From: VRUE01 sp963707965
GTDB lineage: Bacteria; Actinomycetota; Thermoleophilia; Solirubrobacterales; 70-9
Direction of reading: 5' to 3'
DNA: 64,000 nucleotides
NCBI GenBank assembly: GCA_963707965.1
Contig: CAVPRR010000004.1
Coordinates: 576,849 to 640,848 of the forward strand
Shown: positions 43,619 to 51,254 of the stretch, piece after piece
Position numbering within the stretch: the first letter of the stretch is position 1
Layout: the number at the start of each line of letters is the position of its first letter
Made by a program: the position numbers and the translations under genes
The notes under the pieces: generated by a model
Told to the model about the DNA's origin: nothing
What the model saw: only the letters and a program-made list of their open reading frames with translations
Database searches by the model: none

Positions 43619-45391
43619 ATGGCGCTGATCTCAGGGGAGAGTCTGGAGCGGGTCAAGCAGGCGGCGGACATCGTCGAGGTCATCTCCGCGCATACCGACC
43701 TGCGCCGCCAGGGCGCGCGCTGGGTCGGCCTCTGCCCGTTCCATGAGGAGCGGACGCCCTCGTTCTCGGTCGATGCCCAGGAGAAGCTCTACCACTGCTT
43801 CGGCTGCGGGGTGGGCGGCGACACGATCAAGTTCATCCAGGAGAAGGAGGGGCTGGGGTTTGCCGAGGCGGTGGAGCTGCTGGCCGACCGCTACGGGCTC
43901 GAGCTCGAGCACGAGCAGGACGACCCGAAGGCGGAGGCGAGGCGGCAGCAGCGCCGCCGCCTCAGCGAGCTGTTGGACCGAACCGCCACCTTCTATGCCG
44001 GCTACCTCTGGGACTCCGATGAGGCAGCCAGGGCTCGCAAGTACCTGGAGGAGCGCGGGCTGAGCGAGCAGACGCTGCGGGAATTCAGGGTCGGCTATGC
44101 GCCCAGCGCCTGGGACAGGGTGCTGATGCGCGGCCAGCGGGCCGGGTTCACAGTCGATGATCTGAGAGCCGTCGGCCTGGTGCAGCGGGGCAAGGGAGGG
44201 GGCGAGTACGACCGCTTCCGTTCGCGAATCATGTTCCCGATATGCGACCGTCGCGGGCGCACCCTGGGATTCGGCGGGCGGGCGATGCGCTCCGACCAGG
44301 GCGCCAAGTACGTCAACACCGCGGAGACGGACTTCTTCCACAAGAGCCACATGCTGTATGGGATCGACCTTGCGAAACAGGCGATTGCCAAGGCGGGGCG
44401 GGCGGTCGTTGTCGAGGGCTATACCGACGTGCTGGCGCTGCACCAGGCTGGGATGGCGGAGGCGGTCGGCGTGATGGGCACGGCGATCACCGCGGAGCAG
44501 GTGGCGGCGCTCTCGGGGATGGTCGAGGAGGTGGTGCTGGCGCTGGATGCGGATTCGGCCGGGCAGGAGGCGATGCTGCGCGCGCAGCGGGTCGCGGCGG
44601 GGCGGCGGATGCGGATCCGCGTGGCAGCGATGCCGGACGGTGAGGATCCGGCAGAGATGATGGCCGAGGAGGGAGGCGCCGAGCGGTTCGGAGCGCTTGT
44701 CGAGGGGGCCGTCGACCTGCCCGCCTTCCAGGTCGGCCTGGTGCTCGATCGCACCAGTGTTTCCTCGCCTTCCGAGCGCGACCGCGCGCTCAGGGAGGTG
44801 GCGCCGGTCCTGGCCGGGATGGGGGAGAGCGCGAGTCGGGACGACCTGGTGCGCCAGGTGGCCGAGCGCCTCGACCTGGAGCCGGCGCTGGTGATGGGAC
44901 GGGTGACCGCAGCGCGGCCGCTGAGCGGGCGCGCAGCGGAACCGGTGAGCCAGGGCAGCAATGGCGCGCCGCGCCGTGCCGCAGAGCTGACATCGCGCGA
45001 ACGTCGCGAGCGGGCGCTGCTGGCGATGTGCATCGCGCGACCCGGGGAGGGCAAGGACTATCTCGCCCGGCTCACCGACGAGCACCTTTCACCGACCGGT
45101 GAGCGCGCCACGGCATGGCTGCGAGAGCATCTCGACGACCCGGCCTCCAGCCTGCCCCACGACGACGACGAGCTGGCCCGCCTGATCGCCGAGCTGGTCA
45201 TCCTCGCCCACGACGAGCCGGCATCCGCCGAGGCGATGGAGCTCAACTACCTCCTCCTCGAGCAGCGCCGGCTCGAGGCCGAGATCGCCGCTGCCGGCAA
45301 AGCCGAGGACTACGAGCGCCGCGCCGCCCTGAGCCGTGAACGCGCCGCCCTGGTCGAACGCATCGCCCACACCGAGCACGTCAGCAGCTAG
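43619..45391 (+). CDS. dnaG: DNA primase
   Basis: 590 residues. Zinc-binding domain C-P-F-H ... C-F-G-C (residues about 37-65), RNA polymerase core with the TOPRIM motif V-V-V-E-G-Y-T-D-V-L-A-L and A-L-D-A-D-S-A-G-Q-E-A, then a C-terminal helicase-interacting part. Makes RNA primers for replication. ATG lies 28 bp after dgt. Confidence 0.95.
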   Translation: MALISGESLERVKQAADIVEVISAHTDLRRQGARWVGLCPFHEERTPSFSVDAQEKLYHCFGCGVGGDTIKFIQEKEGLGFAEAVELLADRYGLELEHEQDDPKAEARRQQRRRLSELLDRTATFYAGYLWDSDEAARARKYLEERGLSEQTLREFRVGYAPSAWDRVLMRGQRAGFTVDDLRAVGLVQRGKGGGEYDRFRSRIMFPICDRRGRTLGFGGRAMRSDQGAKYVNTAETDFFHKSHMLYGIDLAKQAIAKAGRAVVVEGYTDVLALHQAGMAEAVGVMGTAITAEQVAALSGMVEEVVLALDADSAGQEAMLRAQRVAAGRRMRIRVAAMPDGEDPAEMMAEEGGAERFGALVEGAVDLPAFQVGLVLDRTSVSSPSERDRALREVAPVLAGMGESASRDDLVRQVAERLDLEPALVMGRVTAARPLSGRAAEPVSQGSNGAPRRAAELTSRERRERALLAMCIARPGEGKDYLARLTDEHLSPTGERATAWLREHLDDPASSLPHDDDELARLIAELVILAHDEPASAEAMELNYLLLEQRRLEAEIAAAGKAEDYERRAALSRERAALVERIAHTEHVSS

Positions 45392-45510
45392 CTGACACGA
45401 TGTGCCAACTGCCACGCCGAGGTCGAGGGTGGGTTCGCTACGCTGCCTGTGGATTCGGAGCTTGTTGCGAGCGATGGAACTGCGGAATAAGCTCTAAGTC
45501 ATTATATTAA

Positions 45511-45583
45511 TCGGGGGTAGCTCAATCGGTAGAGCGCCGTCCTGTTAAGTCGGTGGTTGGCGGTTCGAGTCCGCCCCCCCGAG
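45511..45583 (+). tRNA. tRNA-Asn (GTT)
   Basis: 73 bases. Acceptor TCGGGGG with CCCCCGA (7 bp), D-arm GCTC/GAGC, anticodon loop CTGTTAA (anticodon GTT), T-arm GGCGG-TTCGAGT-CCGCC, discriminator G. CCA is not encoded. The anticodon stem CCGTC/GTCGG has a T-T mismatch at the fourth pair, which is unusual for this conserved stem. A 13-bp hairpin terminator follows at 45587. Confidence 0.92.
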
Positions 45584-45586
45584 CTC

Positions 45587-45616
45587 ACGAAGGGTCGCGA
45601 GATCGCGGCCCTTCGT
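45587..45616. terminator. Intrinsic terminator shared by tRNA-Asn and a convergent gene
   Basis: 13-bp stem ACGAAGGGTCGCG (45587-45599) with 45604-45616, one G-U pair, loop AGAT, then CTTT on the plus strand. It lies four bases after the tRNA and directly before the end of the convergent glycosyltransferase, so it can serve both. Confidence 0.8.
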
Positions 45617-45618
45617 CT

Positions 45619-46869
45619 TTAGGTCGGCACCCTGCTTCGTGCCAAGCTCTCCACCAGGCCGGCGCCGCGTGCGGCGCCATCATGCTCCCGGGCCCAGGCC
45701 GCCAGCTCACCGGCGCGGTCGGCGAAGGAGCGGTCGCCGAGGATGCGCCGGGTTGCCCAGCGCAGGGGCGCCGGTCGGCAGAGGCGCCACGGCAGCGAGA
45801 GGCCGGCGCGGGCCCAGCTGACCCGCATCGCCGTCTCACTCATGTCTCCGGTGAACGGAGTGACGAGAACCGGTGTGCCGGATGCGAGCGCTCGGGCGAC
45901 GGTGCCGTGCCCGCCGTGTGAGATGACGAGCGACGCGACCGGCATCACCTGGCTGTAGCTGAGCCAGTCGAGTAGCACCGCGTTGGCCGGGACCTCGATC
46001 GGGTGCTGGGGCACGACCCGGTTGGTCGTCGCCACGACCCGGACGGGCTCGCCGGCCAGCGCCCGCAGTGCGGTTCGGACGAGTTGGTTGTCCGAGTCGT
46101 GGGCGGTGCTCGGCGCGACGAGCACCAGCGGCTCATCGCCTGGGGGCAGCTCGACATCGGGGTGGGGAAGCTCGAACGTCATCGGCCCGGTCACCTCGAC
46201 CCCGGTCGGCCAGTGACGCGGGTACTCGAGCTGAGGGAAGGTGGCAACCAGGGCAAGGTCGGGGCTGATCCCGCCGTGAAACCGCTCCACAGGCGCCAGC
46301 CCGAGCCGCTCGCGCTGGCGGTTGAGGTCGCGCCGCCCGTGCTCGAGGCCAACATTGAGCGCCCTGCTCCCCGCCCGCCAGGCACGCCTGCCGAGCGCCG
46401 TGCGCGGTGGCTGAAGGCCCACAGAGAAGAACGGCAGGCCGGGCTCGATCACCGGGTAGATGTGGGGGACCAGCGTTGCCAGCGGGACCCCCGCCGTCTC
46501 GGCGGCGAGGCTCGGCGCCAGGGTGAGGATGTCGCTGACGACCGCGTGCGGGCGCATCTCGTCCAGCAGCGGCAGCAGCGCGCGCGCCGCCTCCGCCGCG
46601 TGGGCGCCGTCGGCGGAGTCGGGGTCCGGCGGCGGGAACATCCTGTATTCCTCGGCCGCGGCGAACCCGAGCCCGGCTCCCTCGACTGCGGCCCGCCGCT
46701 CCTCCCAGGTCTCCACCACGACCTCATGGCCGCGGCCGGCCAGCGCCCGACCGAGCGCAATCGCCGGGAAGACATGGCCCGGATCGCCGAAGGCGGCGAC
46801 CAGGAAGCGAAGCCCCTCCCCGTCGCGCGCCACCGGCGCCTGCTCGCTAGGGAGTGTCGAGCCCCTCAC
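45619..46869 (-). CDS. Glycosyltransferase, MGT/UGT (GT1) type
   Basis: 416 residues. G-D-P-G-H-V-F-P-A-I-A-L-G-R-A-L near the N-terminus and the C-terminal donor motif V-I-S-H-G-G-H-G-T-V-A-R-A-L-A-S-G-T-P-V-L-V-T-P (the H-G-G-x-G-T signature) define a GT-B, GT1-type transferase using a nucleotide sugar, probably acting on a small lipophilic acceptor. The GTG at 46869 overlaps the upstream SDR gene by 23 bp; GTG at 46833 is an alternative closer to the homology start. Confidence 0.85.
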   Translation of the reverse strand: MRGSTLPSEQAPVARDGEGLRFLVAAFGDPGHVFPAIALGRALAGRGHEVVVETWEERRAAVEGAGLGFAAAEEYRMFPPPDPDSADGAHAAEAARALLPLLDEMRPHAVVSDILTLAPSLAAETAGVPLATLVPHIYPVIEPGLPFFSVGLQPPRTALGRRAWRAGSRALNVGLEHGRRDLNRQRERLGLAPVERFHGGISPDLALVATFPQLEYPRHWPTGVEVTGPMTFELPHPDVELPPGDEPLVLVAPSTAHDSDNQLVRTALRALAGEPVRVVATTNRVVPQHPIEVPANAVLLDWLSYSQVMPVASLVISHGGHGTVARALASGTPVLVTPFTGDMSETAMRVSWARAGLSLPWRLCRPAPLRWATRRILGDRSFADRAGELAAWAREHDGAARGAGLVESLARSRVPT

Positions 46870-47578
46870 CCGGCCGCGTGAAGACGATCTCCGGCACGTG
46901 GCAGTTGCGCGACGTGCGCAGCAGAAATCGGACCGCCTCGCCGATGTCCTCGGGCCGGATCATGTCCTCGGCAGGAACCTGCCCCTTGGCGAACTCGGTC
47001 ATCGGGGTGTCGACGAATCCGGGCGCGAGCGCCGTGCACTGGATCCCGGCGCTGCCAACCTCGCGGTGGGTCGACTGGGTGAAGTTGATCACGGCCCCCT
47101 TGGTTGCTGCATACACCGAGAGCCAGGCCTGCCCGCTCTTGCCGGCGATCGACGCGGTGTTGACGATCAACGCCTTGCCGTGCTCGGCGCCCGCCTGGCG
47201 CAGCATCGGCAGGCCCTCGCGGGTGCCGATGATCAGCGCCCGAAGGTTGACCGCAAGCTGCATGTCGAGGTATTTGGTCTTGATCTCCTCCATGGGGGCC
47301 CCGATGCCGACGCCCGCGTTGTTCACCAGCACGTCAAGGCGGCCGTACTCGTCGCGGTGCTTGGCGAAGACGCCGACGATGTCCTCCTCCTCGGTCATGT
47401 TGGCGGCGACGCTCTGCACCTCGAAGCCATCCGCGCGCAACGCCTCAGCGGCGCTCTCGAGCTTCTCCGGCCGGCGCGCCACGACGGTCAGCGCGTGGCC
47501 CTCCTCGGCGAGCGTTCGGGCGATCGCGAGCCCGATTCCGCTCGAAGCCCCGGTGATCAGTGCCGCTCGATCTGCCAA
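46847..47578 (-). CDS. Short-chain dehydrogenase/reductase
   Basis: 243 residues from a TTG with GAGGAGG five bases upstream; start codon decided by this site and by homology (L-A-D-R-A-A-L-I-T-G-A-S-S-G-I-G). NAD(P) motif T-G-A-S-S-G-I-G, structural N-N-A-G, and catalytic S...Y-A-A-T-K. Classical SDR; substrate unknown. It overlaps the glycosyltransferase start by 23 bp, so the two genes are likely co-expressed and may act on the same product. Confidence 0.87.
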   Translation of the reverse strand: MADRAALITGASSGIGLAIARTLAEEGHALTVVARRPEKLESAAEALRADGFEVQSVAANMTEEEDIVGVFAKHRDEYGRLDVLVNNAGVGIGAPMEEIKTKYLDMQLAVNLRALIIGTREGLPMLRQAGAEHGKALIVNTASIAGKSGQAWLSVYAATKGAVINFTQSTHREVGSAGIQCTALAPGFVDTPMTEFAKGQVPAEDMIRPEDIGEAVRFLLRTSRNCHVPEIVFTRPGEGLDTP

Positions 47579-47677
47579 CTCTTCCTCCTCGTACTTGCCC
47601 TCAGCTCGGGGGCACCCTATACGCCGCCCCAAAGCGACGCCCGAAGGGAACGATGCGTGGGCACCACGCTGAATAAC

Positions 47678-48772
47678 ATGAGTGCCCGGATGCCCCTGTG
47701 CCGAGACACACGCGCTCTTGCCTGCCTGCTCGCAGCCGCTGTTCTGGTCGCGGGTTGTGGCGGCGGCTCGGACTCTTCGAGCTCGTCCGCTGGGACGGCG
47801 GCGAGCAAGCCGGCACCGCCAAAAAGCGATTTTCCAAGCGCCGCGGGCAAGTCGCTCGCCGAAGTCGCGAAGATGGCGGACGGCCCTGCTGACGTCGTCG
47901 TCTCTCCGGCAGCGATGGTCTTCCATGCGGGGGCGAATCGCTATGCCGTGGGTGTATTCGAGTCCGATCGCACCCAGGTGCCGGCTGCCGCGGTGGCGCT
48001 CTACGTTGCGCGGGTGCCCGCGGCCAACCCAAAGGCCAGCAGCGGCTCCGAGGGCGGCGAGTCCCGCAAGGGTGCCGTGGCGAGGGCACGGGACGAAGCG
48101 CTCGGCGCGCCCGCCAAAGGGCCATTCCCGCTGGCGATCGAAAGTCTCGTCACGAAGCCGGCCTTCCGCGCTCTGACGACGAGCAACGATCCCGACGCCG
48201 TGACGGTCGTCTACTCGACCAACATCGACTTCACCGGCGATGGCGAGTGGCAGGTGGCGGCGCTGGTCAAGCAGGGAGACAAGCTCACGGCAACGCTTCT
48301 GCCGAGCGCTGTGGTGGGCGAGTTCAAGAAGGTGCCACGGGTGGGAGAGCGGGCGCCGTTGATCCACACTCCGACGGCTTCTGACGTCGGCGGCGACGTC
48401 AGCAAGATCACCACGCGCACCCCGCCTGACACCCAGAACCGCGTCGACTACGCGGACGTTCTGGGAAAGGAACCGATTGTCCTCTTGTTTGGGACCCCCC
48501 AGTTCTGCCAGAGTCGGGTATGCGGCCCGGTTGTAGACGTGGCCGAGCAGGTCAAGCAGATCTACGGGGACAGGGCAGCGTTCATCCACATGGAGATCTA
48601 CAAGGACAACGACCCGAGCGCGGGAGTGGTATCTCAGGTGCGGGCGTTTCACCTGCCGAGTGAGCCATGGCTGTTCGTGATCGATCGCCACGGCGTCATC
48701 CGAACGGAGATCGAGGGTGCCTTCGGCGTCGACCGGCTGATCCGGGCCGTGGAAGGGGTGACGGGGCAATGA
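47678..48772 (+). CDS. Lipoprotein with C-terminal thioredoxin-like domain
   Basis: 364 residues. Lipobox L-V-A-G-C (Cys at about 26) after a hydrophobic segment, then a Ser/Ala-rich tether and a domain with S-P-A-A-M-V-F-H-A-G-A-N-R-Y (about 75-200). The last 130 residues are thioredoxin-like: I-V-L-L-F-G-T-P-Q-F-C-Q-S-R-V-C-G-P carries C-x4-C rather than the usual C-x2-C, then W-L-F-V-I-D-R-H-G-V-I-R. Membrane-anchored outside the cell; likely redox or copper/assembly (Sco-like) role by inference. Divergent from the SDR. Overlaps the HPt gene by 4 bp. Confidence 0.8.
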   Translation: MSARMPLCRDTRALACLLAAAVLVAGCGGGSDSSSSSAGTAASKPAPPKSDFPSAAGKSLAEVAKMADGPADVVVSPAAMVFHAGANRYAVGVFESDRTQVPAAAVALYVARVPAANPKASSGSEGGESRKGAVARARDEALGAPAKGPFPLAIESLVTKPAFRALTTSNDPDAVTVVYSTNIDFTGDGEWQVAALVKQGDKLTATLLPSAVVGEFKKVPRVGERAPLIHTPTASDVGGDVSKITTRTPPDTQNRVDYADVLGKEPIVLLFGTPQFCQSRVCGPVVDVAEQVKQIYGDRAAFIHMEIYKDNDPSAGVVSQVRAFHLPSEPWLFVIDRHGVIRTEIEGAFGVDRLIRAVEGVTGQ

Positions 48773-49134
48773 GCGAGAAGACTGCTCCCGACGCGGAGCT
48801 GCTGAAGTCCTTTGCCGAGGAGGCGCGCCGGCGCTGCGACGTGATCGCCGCGGGCCTGGCTACCGAGACGGATGACTTCGAGACGCTGCGGGCCGAAGCC
48901 CACGCGCTGAAGGGAACCGCAGGGGCAGTCGGCCTCCGACGCCTGGCGGAGCTGGCCGGCCTGATGGAATCCGACCTCGCCGAAGCTAGGCAGACCGGTG
49001 TCATCCGCGGCGGCCGCTCGCACCAGATCGCCGACGCGGCCAAGGCCCTATCCGATGGCGCCGCCGCCGCCGCCGAGGGCAAGGAGGAGCCGCCCGATGT
49101 CGGGCGCTCCCTGGCCCAGCTGTTCAGCGCATAA
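48769..49134 (+). CDS. HPt (histidine phosphotransfer) domain protein
   Basis: 121 residues. Four-helix HPt module with the phospho-acceptor His in E-A-H-A-L-K-G-T-A-G-A-V-G-L-R-R-L, followed by L-A-G-L-M-E-S-D-L. HPt proteins relay phosphate between response regulators. No histidine kinase or receiver gene lies here, so partners are elsewhere. It is translated with the upstream thioredoxin-like lipoprotein (ATGA overlap), an odd pairing. Confidence 0.8.
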   Translation: MSEKTAPDAELLKSFAEEARRRCDVIAAGLATETDDFETLRAEAHALKGTAGAVGLRRLAELAGLMESDLAEARQTGVIRGGRSHQIADAAKALSDGAAAAAEGKEEPPDVGRSLAQLFSA

Positions 49135-49199
49135 CGAGCCTCCAATCTCAGCGCATAGCGGGCCTTCAATCGCCCCCGCCGCGCTAGGCTCGATTCCCC

Positions 49200-49273
49200 G
49201 GGGCGGTAGCTCAGTTGGTCAGAGCAGCGGACTCATAATCCGTCGGTCGAAGGTTCGAGTCCTTCCCGCCCCA
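49200..49273 (+). tRNA. tRNA-Met (CAT), probable integration site
   Basis: 74 bases. Acceptor GGGGCGG with CCGCCCC, D-arm GCTC/GAGC, anticodon stem GCGGA/TCCGT with loop CTCATAA (anticodon CAT), T-arm GAAGG-TTCGAGT-CCTTC, discriminator A, no CCA. Stem sequence resembles elongator tRNA-Met; an Ile2 (lysidine) reading cannot be excluded. A tyrosine integrase gene begins 33 bp downstream, so the 3' half (about 49250-49273) is the likely attachment core. No second copy of that core is visible within the window. Confidence 0.9.
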
Positions 49274-49305
49274 TAGAAAAGCCCTCTAAAGAGCCAAATA
49301 GATTA

Positions 49306-50611
49306 GTGCGGATTCAGCACGAATTGGCGAACTTTGTCCCGAATTGGTCCCGAAACAAGCTACAATCGGGGACAGATGCGTCTCCGCAGCCCCGCCCGAT
49401 CTCCGGACACGTCTTCAAACGCAAGGGAAAACGCGGCTCGGTCTGGTACGCGAAGTTCCGGTTGCCCGACGGCCGGCAGCAGAAGAAACGCCTCGGCCCG
49501 GCCTGGACGAGAAGACCGCGCCGCCCGATGGCTACTTCACGAAAGGCGAAGGCGACGGCTCATCTGGACGAGCTGCTGGCGAAGGCCCGCGACGGGACGC
49601 TGCCGGGGATGGTGAAGACCGGCAAGACCTTCCGCGACGCCGCCGAGGAGTGGCTTTCCTACTGCGAGAACGTCCGCGACTGCAAGGCCTCGACGATGCG
49701 CGACTACCGCAACATGGTCCGCGTCCTCGTCCGCGAGTTCGGCGACCGCAAGGTCGAGACGATCACCTCGGAGGACATCGAGCTCTGGATGAGCGGCTAC
49801 GGCGGCTCCAATCGGACCCGTCAGAAGTACCTCGTCTGCCTCGGCTCGATCTTCAAGCGGGCGATGAAGGTCTACGGGTTGCCGCGCAACCCAGCCGACG
49901 TCGTCGAGCGACCGCGGGTGCGCCGCGCGGCGAAGATCGACGTGCTGCGCCCCGAGGAGGTCTTGGCGCTCGTCAGGGCGGCCGAGGAGGGCCGTCACCG
50001 CAAGCCGCCCGAATATTCGATCGGGCCCAGGGGGAAGCGGAGCTGCGCCGCCAGGACGAACAGGACGCCGCGATCTTCCACACGGCCGCCTTCGCTGGCC
50101 TGCGGATGGGCGAGCTGCTGGCGCTGCGCTGGCGCGACGTCGACTTCGGCCGCCGCACGATCCACGTCCGCGAGAACTGGACCCACGGCGAGACGACGAC
50201 GCCCAAGAGCGGCACCGAACGCGCCGTCCCGATGGCCGAGGAGGTCGCCGAAGCGGCTGGCGAAGATCGGCCAGCGCGAGCACTTCACCGCCGACGACGA
50301 CCTCGTCTTCTGCACCAGCGGCGGCCGCCACCTCGGTTACAAGTCCCTGAAGGACCGCTACCGCGCCGCGCTGAAGGTGGCCGGGCTGCAGCGAGGACTT
50401 CCGCTTCCACAACCTCCGCCACACCTTCGGCAGCACCGTGATCCGCCACGCCGACTCCCGCGAGGTCATGGAGTGGATGGGCCACGCCGACCTGACGACG
50501 ACGCAGCGCTACCTCGCCTTCGTCGACCGCGAGGACGCGGCCAAGCGCGTCTCCGAAGCGTTCCGGCTCGAGGAGCCGCAGGAGGCGGCAGCTTCGGCAT
50601 TGGCTGACTGA
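49306..50611 (+). pseudogene. Phage-type tyrosine integrase with several frameshifts
   Basis: The integrase reads across three frames: an AP2-like arm-binding part (G-S-V-W-Y-A-K-F-R-L-P-D-G), T-A-P-P-D-G-Y-F-T-K in another frame, then the core-binding domain (L-H-D-E...S-T-M-R-D-Y-R-N-M-V-R), and the catalytic Arg (A-F-A-G-L-R-M-G-E-L), H-x-x-R (H-N-L-R-H-T-F-G-S), His (G-H-A-D-L-T-T-T-Q) and Tyr (Q-R-Y-L-A-F). Shifts lie at about 49510, 49550, 50030, 50252 (extra G) and 50390. Intact it would have about 430 residues. It sits directly beyond tRNA-Met, the classical place for such an enzyme. Confidence 0.85.
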
Positions 50612-50849
50612 CGGTCGCGAAGGCGGACGCGTCCGCATCGGCCCACCGCCGGCGTCGCGTCCCGTAGCTGTTCTCAGCCACCCAGCTCCCCAAGCCCGAG
50701 CGGGTGAACCTCAGCCCGCGATCGCCGATCCGGACATGCGGCAACCCTCGCGAGCGCACCAGCTCATACAGCGTGCTGCGCGGCACCCGCAGCAGCCGCG
50801 CCGCTTCGTTGGCGTCAAGCAGGGGCTCTGCAAGCAGTTGGTCGGTCAT
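50466..50849 (-). CDS. Excisionase-like helix-turn-helix protein
   Basis: 127 codons, of which the first 65 form the MerR/AlpA-like HTH_17 domain: L-L-D-A-N-E-A-A-R-L-L-R-V-P-R-S-T-L-Y-E-L-V, then G-L-R-F-T-R-S-G-L. Such proteins help the integrase excise the element. The rest is Arg/Pro-rich, lies antisense over the integrase end and is probably not real, so the true end may be near 50620; a frameshift like those in the integrase would explain it. Located as expected next to the integrase. Confidence 0.65.
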   Translation of the reverse strand: MTDQLLAEPLLDANEAARLLRVPRSTLYELVRSRGLPHVRIGDRGLRFTRSGLGSWVAENSYGTRRRRWADADASAFATVSQPMPKLPPPAAPRAGTLRRRAWPRPRGRRRRGSAASSSGRRGPSTP

Positions 50850-51089
50850 TGTCTCTCGTCCTCTATGTCGAAAAAGCCGCCCAACTGCTCCGGCGGATTG
50901 CCATGGCCCCTTCTGTCGGACCCTTCATCTCCATAGCCACTGTCCATCGAGATCGCCCACTGCATCGGCCGCTCGCCCTCCAATAGCAGCGAGCGCATCA
51001 GAGCGTGAATCCCCGTTCCGGATCCGACATTCGTTGGGGTGGCCCGCCAGCGCTTGTCTCAAGAAGTTGTTCTAAGGTCACGCTCTGTC

Positions 51090-51254
51090 ATGTCGAAGAG
51101 CGCAGACGATGTAATCGGCGAGATCTTTGCCGAAGCCGGCAATGACGAGGCCACCGCCCGGGTGGCGGAGCAGCTTCGTGATTTGTGGAAGGCAAATACC
51201 TGGAACGCAGACGCGATCGGGAGGGTTCTGGATCGCGAGATATCGTCGGCATGA
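51090..51254 (+). CDS. 54-residue protein coupled to an SMC-like ATPase
   Basis: ATG start with a clear gene-like, helical, acidic product (M-S-K-S-A-D-D-V-I-G-E-I-F-A-E-A-G-N-D-E). The TGA overlaps the start of the ATPase gene by 4 bp (ATGA), so the two are translated together. No similarity recognised. Its size and arrangement recall the small middle component found before SMC-like ATPases in some defence systems, but this is inference from layout alone. Confidence 0.6.
   Translation: MSKSADDVIGEIFAEAGNDEATARVAEQLRDLWKANTWNADAIGRVLDREISSA

Noticed and set aside
46847..48769. A single 640-residue minus-strand gene
   Set aside because: Only the last 243 codons match an SDR with its own TTG and ribosome site; the rest is antisense to the lipoprotein gene.
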